Shown one piece after another: positions 1-6,600 of a stretch of 7,836 nucleotides of DNA (positions are counted from its first letter, which is position 1; every line of letters starts with the position of its first letter). The notes beneath the pieces are model-generated. The model did no database searches and was not told the origin of the DNA. It saw only the letters and a program-made list of their open reading frames with translations. Both the position numbers and the translations under genes were made by a program. Source of the stretch: JBCFBK01 sp039679975 (lineage in GTDB: Bacteria; Bacteroidota; Bacteroidia; Bacteroidales; Prolixibacteraceae); contig JBDKTZ010000015.1 of NCBI GenBank assembly GCA_039679975.1, forward strand, positions 1 to 7,836, in the 5' to 3' direction.

Positions 1-844
1 CTTCTGTTTCAATATCAAATTTTCTTTCCAGTCTTCTGATTACTTCATCCATTGGTGTATCAATGAAGATCAATTCTCCGTTTTTCCAGTTGGTATAATT
101 TTGCGACCGGACATCGCGCACTTCCACGTTTCCGGTGCGACGCGTGAATTCTGCCATTTGCCCGGGTCTCATTTGCACCCTGAAACTTTTAACAGTTGAA
201 TTCAGTAATTCGATCTGCCCCGTCTCCAGTGTGACCTTAATTAATTCTTCTTCAGAATAGGCATCTACATTGAAACGCGTCCCCAATACCCTCACCTTTA
301 AGTTGTCCGAGGCCACGATCATGGGCAGATCCTTATTTTTACTTGCCACCACATAAGCTTCTCCCTCTAAGTTCAATTCCCGGTTTTTATAACCAAAGTT
401 GTGGTCATAAGTCAAAGTCGTGCCCGAATTTAACCATACAACAGAACTGTCGGGCAGAATAACTTTAGAAATCTGTCCTTTATCGGCAATCACATTTGTG
501 TATCTTACCATGGGATCGAGTCCCCCTTTATTTTGTCTCCCCAAAAAGAAGGTCAATAAGGGAATACCAATTGCTAAAACCACCACAGCCGCGTATCTCA
601 AATACGAATGAATTCTGAAAATACTTTTCTGCGGAAAAATTCTTTCATGAACACTCCGGTATGATGCTTCGATTTTATAGTCAGGGGCCTTCCTGGAAGA
701 TGACATCAGCGCCCATGTAAGCTTCGCTCTTTTAAAAAGCACTTTTGCTTCTGCGTTTTTTTTAACCTCGGAACAGACGGCCTGTTTTTGTTCAGGTTCC
801 ATGTTTCCGGTGATCAGGTTGAATATGTGATCCGGATTTATCAT
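1..844 (-). CDS. FecR-like anti-sigma factor, 3' end cut by window edge
   Basis: This gene likely encodes the inner-membrane anti-sigma factor that holds the upstream ECF sigma factor (942-1532) and receives a signal from an outer-membrane TonB-dependent transducer. The frame is open from an ATG at 844 to the left edge, giving 281 residues. An in-frame TGA at 851-853, three codons before the ATG, leaves no room for a longer start. Residues 1-80 are a soluble, presumably cytoplasmic sigma-binding part. Residues 84-102 form one hydrophobic membrane segment (YAAVVVLAIGIPLL). Residues about 119-215 are the periplasmic FecR domain, with DKGQISKVILPDSSVVWLNS, LEGEAYV and VRVLGTRFNVDAY. From about 252 the DUF4974 domain begins (NWKNGELIFIDTPMDEVIRR) and is truncated; by comparison with the complete FecR at 2558-3565, some 50 residues are missing. 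It follows its sigma gene by 97 bp on the same strand, the usual sigma-anti-sigma order. Family assignment is firm; the partner sigma is inferred from position. Confidence 0.93.
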   Translation of the reverse strand, partial: MINPDHIFNLITGNMEPEQKQAVCSEVKKNAEAKVLFKRAKLTWALMSSSRKAPDYKIEASYRSVHERIFPQKSIFRIHSYLRYAAVVVLAIGIPLLTFFLGRQNKGGLDPMVRYTNVIADKGQISKVILPDSSVVWLNSGTTLTYDHNFGYKNRELNLEGEAYVVASKNKDLPMIVASDNLKVRVLGTRFNVDAYSEEELIKVTLETGQIELLNSTVKSFRVQMRPGQMAEFTRRTGNVEVRDVRSQNYTNWKNGELIFIDTPMDEVIRRLERKFDIETE

Positions 845-941
845 TTGAATTCACGTGTCTTTTAAAAACTGTTTACAAGAACAATGCACGAAGAACTGGT
901 TACCCACCCTGCCGGTTTATTTTTTTTTGAAGTGAAACGGA

Positions 942-1532
942 TTACGGAAGGAACAGGTAAGTTACAAAGGGCAGGTAATCTTTCAATGATTCCCTGAATT
1001 TTTTCAATGCTTTGGAGATGTGCTTTTCAACAACTTTAACTGAGATATTGAGTTCTTCTGCAATTTCCCTGTTTTTCTTTTCTTCGAAACGGCTCATCAG
1101 GAAAATTCTTTTGCACTGCGGCGGGAGTTCTTCCATGGTACCTGCAATAATACTGTCAATTTCCATGAAGGTCTCCGCGGACGAATTGAGGGTGTCCAAT
1201 GCCTCTGCATTCAAATCGATCTCGTCCCTGCTGAAGGGAATTGAAGTAAAAAGCCTTTGCCGGTACCGCTGATCCCTTAACCGGTACAAACAGTTGTTCT
1301 TTGCCACCGTAAAAAGATAAGCGGAAAGATTGGAATCATCCTTTAATTCATTGCGCTTGATCCACAATGTACAAAAGGTGTCCTGAACAATATTCTCGGC
1401 CTGATCATCCATTAAAATAAACTCAAGGATAAAGTAATACAGCCGTGAATAGTATTTATTGAAAATAACCTTGAAGGCAATTTCACCGTCATGTTTCAAC
1501 CTGTACAAAAGTTCAGAATCGTTGTTTTCCAT
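942..1532 (-). CDS. ECF sigma-70 factor, FecI-like (Bacteroidota expansion type)
   Basis: This is an RNA polymerase sigma factor of the extracytoplasmic-function group, expected to direct transcription of a TonB-transporter operon when freed from its FecR partner. From the ATG at 1532 it has 196 residues, normal for the family. Region 2 spans about residues 18-90, with AFKVIFNKYYSRLYYF, the NIVQDTFCTLWIKR stretch and AYLFTVAKNNCLYRLR. Region 4 spans about 125-180, with ELPPQCKRIFLMSRFE and the helix-turn-helix NREIAEELNISVKVVEKHIS. The tail after residue 185 is hydrophobic (LPFVTYLFLP). The frame also allows a GTG at 1556, but that would place eight codons over a good -7 promoter element, and homologues normally begin just before a DSELLYRL-type stretch, so I prefer 1532. 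It is divergent from the sigma gene at 1835 and upstream of fecR at 844. The signal it answers is unknown. Confidence 0.93.
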   Translation of the reverse strand: MENNDSELLYRLKHDGEIAFKVIFNKYYSRLYYFILEFILMDDQAENIVQDTFCTLWIKRNELKDDSNLSAYLFTVAKNNCLYRLRDQRYRQRLFTSIPFSRDEIDLNAEALDTLNSSAETFMEIDSIIAGTMEELPPQCKRIFLMSRFEEKKNREIAEELNISVKVVEKHISKALKKFRESLKDYLPFVTYLFLP

Positions 1533-1555
1533 TAGTATGCAACAGGTAAGAAGCA

Positions 1556-1563
1556 CAAAACTA
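1556..1563 (-). promoter_or_regulatory. Candidate -7 element for the leftward sigma gene
   Basis: On the minus strand this reads TAGTTTTG, a full match to the Bacteroidota primary-sigma -7 consensus TAnnTTTG. It sits 23 bp before the ATG at 1532, which would give a short leader of under 20 nt. No TTG is found at the matching -33 distance, so the promoter is only half supported. An activator bound upstream, for example at the palindrome 1589-1614, could make up for that. The element also argues against translation starting at the GTG at 1556. Confidence 0.4.
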
Positions 1564-1588
1564 AAAATAAATGAATCTTTTCCTTGTT

Positions 1589-1614
1589 GTCCGGGAAAAA
1601 TATTTTTCCCGGAC
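1589..1614. repeat. Perfect 26-bp palindrome, candidate operator or leader hairpin
   Basis: The half-site GTCCGGGAAAAAT (1589-1601) is followed directly by its exact reverse complement ATTTTTCCCGGAC (1602-1614), with no spacer and no mismatch. It lies 57 bp before the ATG of the leftward sigma gene and about 25 bp upstream of that gene's candidate -7 element, a place where regulators bind. It could instead fold as a hairpin, with the AT-rich centre as loop, in either transcript. No gene ends here, so a conventional terminator role is unlikely unless transcripts arrive from cryptic starts or the element blocks divergent read-through. The palindrome is seen directly; function is inferred. Confidence 0.7.
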
Positions 1615-1669
1615 GCTTATGGAATATCTTATTACCTTATGAAACAGTATATTATCAAACCTCTGATCG

Positions 1670-1713
1670 TTCGGTGATCTTTCGCTGCTCCTTCGCTGAC
1701 GGTTGGGTGAAGG
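1670..1713. repeat. Four degenerate 11-bp tandem units with TTSGSTG core
   Basis: Four copies of a 7-bp core start at 1670 (TTCGGTG), 1681 (TTCGCTG), 1692 (TTCGCTG) and 1703 (TTGGGTG), each exactly 11 bp apart. Neighbouring 11-bp units match at 8, 7 and 8 of 11 positions. A weaker fifth unit at 1659 shares TGATC with the unit at 1670. Spacing near one helical turn puts all cores on one face of the DNA, as in arrays bound by cooperative regulators. The array lies about 55 to 100 bp upstream of the candidate -33 element of the rightward sigma gene. A degenerate microduplication without function is the alternative. Confidence 0.5.
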
Positions 1714-1725
1714 TGTTTCTGACCG

Positions 1726-1737
1726 GTATAGCTATAC
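1726..1737. repeat. Perfect 12-bp palindrome GTATAGCTATAC
   Basis: The sequence GTATAGCTATAC is its own reverse complement. Beyond one mismatched pair (G at 1725, A at 1738), CC at 1723-1724 pairs with GG at 1739-1740. It lies about 30 bp upstream of the candidate rightward promoter and could be a dimeric regulator site. A 12-bp palindrome can occur by chance in several kilobases, so this is weak on its own and gains weight mainly from its position. Confidence 0.35.
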
Positions 1738-1766
1738 AGGGCAGCCTTTCTTAACTTTAAGTAAAA

Positions 1767-1796
1767 TTGAAATCAATTTCAAAAGATATAACTTCG
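1767..1796 (+). promoter_or_regulatory. Candidate promoter for the rightward sigma gene, overlapping an inverted repeat
   Basis: TTG at 1767-1769 and TAACTTCG at 1789-1796 are separated by 19 bp, fitting the Bacteroidota -33 TTG / -7 TAnnTTTG arrangement with a single mismatch in the -7 box. Transcription would start near 1803, about 30 nt before the ATG at 1835. The -33 side is built into a small inverted repeat, TTGAAAT (1767-1773) and ATTTCAA (1776-1782) around a CA spacer, so a protein bound there would compete with RNA polymerase. The match is by eye, and AT-rich DNA gives false hits. Confidence 0.45.
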
Positions 1797-1834
1797 CTGT
1801 AATTTCCCTTTGGTCCCTTTTTCAGATCATTTTT

Positions 1835-2419
1835 ATGAAACTATCGTTCACAAATAATGAAAGTAACTGGGTTAAGAAGCTAAAAAACGGTGATAAAAAA
1901 GCTTTTGAAGCTGTTTTTGACTATTACAAAAATTACCTGTTCCTCTTTATCCGGAAAGCGTTGCCTTCGGAAGAAGATCCGGAAGGAATTGTTCAGGAAG
2001 TATTTGTCAGCCTTTGGCTCAACCGGGAAAATCTTGATGAAAGCAAGCCTCTGAAGCCTTACCTGTTCACGATCGCGAAAAACCAGATTTACGATCACCT
2101 TCGGAAACTTTATTCCAAACGGAAATATTTGGACTCTTTGCTTTCAGGTTACGCCTCTAATGCCGATTCTTCGGTAAATGATGCGGAATACAGGGAATTT
2201 GAACATTATTTGGCAGAGAAGATCAATCAACTCCCCGCACGAAGAAAGGAGATCTTTAAACTTTCGAGGCTGGAAGGAAAAAGTTACCGTGAAATAGCAG
2301 CCTTACTGAAAATTTCAGAAAATACGGTAGACATGCAAATGCGGTCGGCCAACAGCACAATCGCTCAGGCCATCAAACAATACCTGGCTTACCTGGTTTT
2401 TCTTTTGTTCCATATGTGA
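1835..2419 (+). CDS. ECF sigma-70 factor, FecI-like (Bacteroidota expansion type)
   Basis: This is the second ECF sigma factor, expected to activate the susC/susD genes downstream when released by the FecR protein at 2558. From the ATG at 1835 it has 194 residues. Region 2 is about residues 22-92 (KAFEAVFDYYKNYLFLFI, GIVQEVFVSLWLNREN, PYLFTIAKNQIYDHLRK). Region 4 is about 125-180 (INQLPARRKEIFKLSRLEGK and the helix-turn-helix YREIAALLKISENTVDMQMR). The C-terminus is hydrophobic (YLAYLVFLLFHM), like the tail of the divergent sigma. The frame stays open upstream to a TTG at 1703, but those 44 extra residues have no family resemblance and cover the promoter candidate, so I reject them. It precedes fecR by 138 bp on the same strand. 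The two sigma factors are clearly related but differ through most positions outside the motifs, so they are paralogues and not a recent duplication. Confidence 0.94.
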   Translation: MKLSFTNNESNWVKKLKNGDKKAFEAVFDYYKNYLFLFIRKALPSEEDPEGIVQEVFVSLWLNRENLDESKPLKPYLFTIAKNQIYDHLRKLYSKRKYLDSLLSGYASNADSSVNDAEYREFEHYLAEKINQLPARRKEIFKLSRLEGKSYREIAALLKISENTVDMQMRSANSTIAQAIKQYLAYLVFLLFHM

Positions 2420-2427
2420 AGTCATAA

Positions 2428-2447
2428 CTGACCGGCAGGCCGGACAG
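2428..2447. repeat. GC-rich inverted repeat just after the rightward sigma gene
   Basis: CTG-A-CCGGC, an AG spacer and GCCGG-A-CAG pair at eight positions per arm, with one A-A mismatch. It begins 9 bp after the TGA of the sigma gene. It could be a weak terminator or attenuator between sigma and fecR, but no T-run follows, so intrinsic termination is doubtful. An operator or an mRNA-stabilising hairpin is equally possible. Confidence 0.35.
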
Positions 2448-2500
2448 CCAACAATTGATAACCTCCCGCAGTACATTTCAAAAAAAATTTAAAACCCCAT

Positions 2501-2525
2501 TACGGAAATAATTTTTAAATCCGTA
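2501..2525. repeat. Short inverted repeat upstream of fecR
   Basis: TACGGA (2501-2506) and TCCGTA (2520-2525) are exact 6-bp inverted arms around 13 bp of AT-rich sequence. The site is 32 bp before the fecR ATG. It may be a regulator site or part of a leader structure; arms this short are close to chance expectation. I found no clear -33/-7 promoter in this gap. Confidence 0.2.
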
Positions 2526-2557
2526 TCATGGATAACTAGCATTAAAGAAGGGAACTC

Positions 2558-3565
2558 ATGGTTGAAACAACACCTTTTAAAAAAGTGATCGATCTGCTTT
2601 ATCAGAAACGTCCGCTGGATCGGCAGGAATTGTCTGATATAGAAATTTTCTTACGAAATCCCGAAAATTTTAACGAGCTTAACTTCTACCTGGATGAAAT
2701 TCCCGAAACATCTTCTTCCGAAATCAAATTAAAAGTTAAAACCATTTGGGACGAGATTGAAAAACGGGAAGCCTCCGTATCCCCTTTCATGCAGCCAATT
2801 CCGGTTATCCGAAAATATGCCGCTATATTTCTTTTGCCGCTTTTGGTCTATACATCGTGGGTTACCTGCCGGTACTTTTTTCCATCTGAAGAATACTTCA
2901 CCCTGGCAACCAATAAAGGTGAACAAACCAGCATTGTCTTACCCGACGGCAGTTCTGTGTGGTTAAATGTAGATACCCGGATCACCTACAGCGTATTTTA
3001 CGGCAAGAAAAACAGGGAACTTACGGTGAGCGGCGAGGCATTCTTCAAAGTTAAAAAAGATGCCGCAAAACCCTTTATTGTTCATGTGCAGAATATGAAC
3101 GTGAAGGCGCTGGGGACCGCATTCAACGTGAAAGGTTATGAGGATGACGCAATGGTTCAGACTTCGTTGTTTGAAGGAAAAGTAGACGTTCAGATCAATT
3201 ACGACGCGGGAAATACCGGGCGGCAGTTGTTAACTTCAGGACAATCATTCGTTTTCAATAAAGAAACGACCACAGCAGCAACGAGAGCCTTTAATCAGGA
3301 AATGATCGGAGCCTGGATCGATAAACAATTAATTTTCGACAATACACCATTTAATGATGTGATCAGAAACACCGAGCGGTGGTTTAATATCGATATATAC
3401 TACCCGGTGAACCAATTTGAACATGATTACCTGACGCTGCGGCTGAAAAAAGGAGAACCGCTGACGCGTTTGTTTGAAATCATTGACGAGACAATCGGAA
3501 TAAACTATGGAATTGAGAATAATAAAATTGTATTAACCAAAAAAGATCAAGTGCCTATGCGGTAA
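2558..3565 (+). CDS. FecR-like anti-sigma factor with DUF4974 domain
   Basis: This complete 335-residue inner-membrane protein is the predicted anti-sigma partner of the ECF factor at 1835-2419 and the link to the SusC transducer at 3657. Residues 1-85 are the soluble N-terminal part that should bind sigma on the cytoplasmic side. Residues 86-104 (KYAAIFLLPLLVYTSWVTC) are the single membrane span. Residues about 115-212 are the periplasmic FecR domain, seen in NKGEQTSIVLPDGSSVWLN, VSGEAFFKV and VKALGTAFNVKGY. Residues about 253-328 are the DUF4974 domain (WIDKQLIFDNTPFNDVIRNT and a KIVLTKK end), common in Bacteroidota FecR proteins and thought to contact the transducer. Length is normal and no key motif is missing. 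A purine stretch (AAAGAAGGGA) lies just before the ATG. The layout sigma-fecR-susC-susD on one strand is the standard order for a sigma-controlled polysaccharide-utilisation or nutrient-uptake locus. Confidence 0.95.
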   Translation: MVETTPFKKVIDLLYQKRPLDRQELSDIEIFLRNPENFNELNFYLDEIPETSSSEIKLKVKTIWDEIEKREASVSPFMQPIPVIRKYAAIFLLPLLVYTSWVTCRYFFPSEEYFTLATNKGEQTSIVLPDGSSVWLNVDTRITYSVFYGKKNRELTVSGEAFFKVKKDAAKPFIVHVQNMNVKALGTAFNVKGYEDDAMVQTSLFEGKVDVQINYDAGNTGRQLLTSGQSFVFNKETTTAATRAFNQEMIGAWIDKQLIFDNTPFNDVIRNTERWFNIDIYYPVNQFEHDYLTLRLKKGEPLTRLFEIIDETIGINYGIENNKIVLTKKDQVPMR

Positions 3566-3580
3566 CCTACCTTCATTAAA

Positions 3581-3617
3581 CAAGGGAACAACCAACTCGC
3601 GATCGGCTGTTCCCTGT
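3581..3617 (+). terminator. Stable hairpin between fecR and susC, possible terminator or attenuator
   Basis: AGGGAACA (3583-3590) pairs perfectly with TGTTCCCT (3608-3615). AC before and GT after extend the stem past a bulged A, and CC/GG extend it inward past one mismatch. It starts 15 bp after the fecR stop and is followed by an AT-rich stretch, but not by a clean T-run. Hairpins of this kind are frequent at Bacteroidota gene ends. A partial terminator would separate low sigma-fecR expression from sigma-dependent susCD expression. The ECF-dependent promoter of susC would then lie between here and 3657, or overlap the stem; I cannot identify it. Confidence 0.5.
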
Positions 3618-3656
3618 AAAATTTGTAATAAAGTAATTTTAAAACGATTCAAATTT

Positions 3657-6600
3657 ATGAAAAAAGATGATTTACACCAACAAGGGGTGCGGAACAGGAA
3701 CGCCCTTTTGAAAAAAATTTGGAGAACGATGAAACTAACCGGACTTTTTATGCTGATATCATTCATAGCGATATCGGCAGGGACATATTCTCAAAATGCC
3801 CATTTTTCATTCACGATCGAAAACGGGACCTTACACGAACTGTTCCTTTACCTGGAGCAAAACAGTAATTTCCGGTTTGCCTATAACAAATCGGATCTGG
3901 ATGATATGCAAAGAGTGTCTTATAAATTCCAAAATGAATCGGTTGAACAAATCCTGGATAGAGTACTGGATACTGAAAAATTATCGTTTTCAGTCAAAAA
4001 TGAATATATCATCATAACCAGCAAGCGAGGGATTGAACGCGGGCCAATAAACACATACACAAACCAACCCAAAAGCACGGTCTCCGGAATAGTCACTGGT
4101 TTTTCCGGAGCATCCATACCGGGAGTCACAGTAACAATTAAAGGCACAGAAATGGGTACGGTTACAGATGCTGACGGTAAATACATACTCAAAAATGTGC
4201 CGGAGAGCGCCGTTCTGGTATTTTCGTTCGTAGGAATGGCAAAGCAGGAAGTACCTGTAGAGGGAAAGTCCACGATCAATGTCACACTTTTGGACGAAAC
4301 CATCGGGATAGAAGAAGTCGTAGCGATCGGATACGGTTCAATTAAGAAAAAGGACCTGACCAGTTCTGTGACAACAGTAACCTCAAAAGATTTTAATGTC
4401 GGTACGCATACCAATGTGATGCAGGTCCTGCAGGGTAAGGTTCCCGGGTTAAATATCACCAAAGATGGTAACCCGACAGGAGCAACCGCGGTGATGCTTC
4501 GCGGTCCTTCCACTTTGCGGATCGGTGAAGCGCAGCAACCCCTTTATGTTGTTGACGGCGTTCCGGGAGGAATCCTTGGATCCCTGGACGACATCGTGTC
4601 GATCGACGTCTTGCGTGATGCCTCCGCGACTGCCATTTACGGATCGAAAGCGGCTAACGGGGTTATCATCATCACAACAAAGCGAGGCGAAGCCGGCAAC
4701 ACAAAAATTTCGTACAACGGGTATGTGGGCATCGAGACGATTTCAAATAAAATTGATATGATGTCAGCCGATGAATATCGTTCGTTCCTGACAAAAAACA
4801 ACCTGAGTGTTTCCCCTAAAGACGAAGACAATGCCAAAACCGACTGGATGGACGAGGTTACCCGTATCGGAGTGTCGCATAATAACAATCTTTCAATTGG
4901 CGGGGGCACGGATAAAACCACCTATTTTTCAAGTCTTACCTATAAGAAGGTCGAAGGAATCATCAAAGAAACCGGAGTAAACACTGTTTCGTTGATGGCG
5001 AATGTAAAACAAAAGGCCATGAACGGCCGTCTGAAAATCGGCTTGACCATTACCGCCAATATGTCCGATTCAAAGATTCTCCCGGCATCTAATACCGACG
5101 GCGCTTCTCTGAACGGGAACCGCGATTTCCTTTTGAATATGATCGCCTATTTGCCAACTGTCAGTATCAAAGATGAAAACGGGAAATACAATGAAAACTT
5201 TGACCATCCCGGTGCCAAAAACCCGGTCGCATTGCTTGCACAGAATGATGCCAACAACCGGAATAAAACCATATTGGGAAGCGCACAACTTCAATTTAAT
5301 GTACTGAAAGGCCTCGATTACGAATTGAATGCATCATATCAAAACAGCCAGTCAAACGGAAGAACGTATTATGGAAAGGAATCATCGCTTGCCCAGGGAC
5401 TAAATGGTTTAGCTGCCCGCAATGCATATGAAAATGAAAAAAAGCTTTTAGAAAGCTTTTTAACCTATGAAAAGGCGTTCGGCCAACACGATGTAAAACT
5501 TCTGGCAGGCTATTCCTGGCAGGAAGATGTTACCGGCAACGGGTTTCAGTCAGAAAATAAGAACTTCGTTTCCGATCAGATCAGTTACAATAACCTGGGA
5601 ATGGGCAGCGGCGCGTCGGGTTATGTTGTCGAATATGGAAAGACTGCAATTTTAACTTTACGCATGATATCAGCTTATGCCCGTCTTAATTATTCATATG
5701 CCGGCAAATATCTGCTTCAGGCGACTATTCGCCGGGATGGTTCATCTGCTTTTGGGAAAAACAACCAATGGGGATCTTTCCCTTCTGCATCAGCAGGCTG
5801 GAGAATTTCGGAAGAACCATTTATGAAAAACCAGAAGGTTTTTGATAATCTGAAACTGCGTGTGGGTTACGGGATAAGCGGGAATTCCCTGGGGTTTGAT
5901 CCGCTAATCGCGCGGTTGCGTTATGGCCCGGGCGGAAAGTTCTACAGCAACGGGGCGTTCATTACTTCGATCACCCCCAGTCAAAATGAGAATCCTGACC
6001 TGAAGTGGGAAAGTACAGGTATCTTAAATGTCGGACTCGATTTTTCTGTTTTACAGGGAAGAGTAAGCGGCACGATCGAATGGTATGACAAAGTTACGAA
6101 GGATATGTTGTTTACTTATGCAGTTCCTGCCTCCCAATACTACATCCCTTCTTTGCTCGCCAATGTCGGGGAGATGGAAAATAAGGGATGGGAAGGATCG
6201 ATCAGCGCTATCCCCGTAAAAAGTCATACCTTAACATGGAATACCACATTCAATCTTTCCTTCAACGATAATAACCTGAATAAGCTATCGAACGAAAACT
6301 TCAGTCTTGAATATCAAAAAATGGCGGGAGTCGGTGAACACGGGCAATCCGGGAATTATGTACAGATTGTCGAAGAAGGTTACCCGATCGGGCAATTCTG
6401 GATTTGGAAATACGCCGGCCGCAATGAAGACGGTGTTTCTCAGTTCTACACTGCTGATGGCGCTCTGACGATCAATCCGTCGGATAAAGACCATTTTTAT
6501 ATGGGCAACGCTCAGCCTAAAGTAACTGGTGGATGGTTTAACTCATTTGCCTATAAAAACTTCAGTCTGGACTTTCTGCTCCGTGGTGTTGCCGGGAATA

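Larger units (their letters stand above)
1533..1834. other. Divergent intergenic region between two ECF sigma genes
   Basis: About 300 bp lie between the preferred starts of the two divergent sigma genes, and I see no convincing gene here. Open frames that reach in (a GTG extension of the left sigma gene and a TTG-initiated extension of the right one) add residues with no family resemblance and cross promoter-like sequence. The region holds candidate promoters in both directions, a 26-bp palindrome, a 12-bp palindrome and a short 11-bp-period repeat array, each listed separately. A shared control region for both signalling modules is the simplest reading, but this is inference. Confidence 0.75.

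Noticed and set aside
420..611. 63-codon plus-strand open frame near the left edge
   Set aside because: It is antisense to the clear FecR-like gene running from 844 to the left edge.
1533..1556. Extended N-terminus of the leftward sigma factor from a GTG
   Set aside because: The eight extra residues (MLLTCCIL) overlap a full TAnnTTTG element; the ATG at 1532 fits family starts better.
1703..1834. Extended N-terminus of the rightward sigma factor from a TTG
   Set aside because: The 44 extra residues do not resemble sigma factors and span the candidate promoter and inverted repeat; the ATG at 1835 gives a family-typical length.
3920..4513. 197-codon open frame on the minus strand
   Set aside because: It lies wholly inside the susC-like gene, opposite the STN, carboxypeptidase-like and plug domains; its translation has no domain-like pattern and is explained by the codon bias of the real gene.
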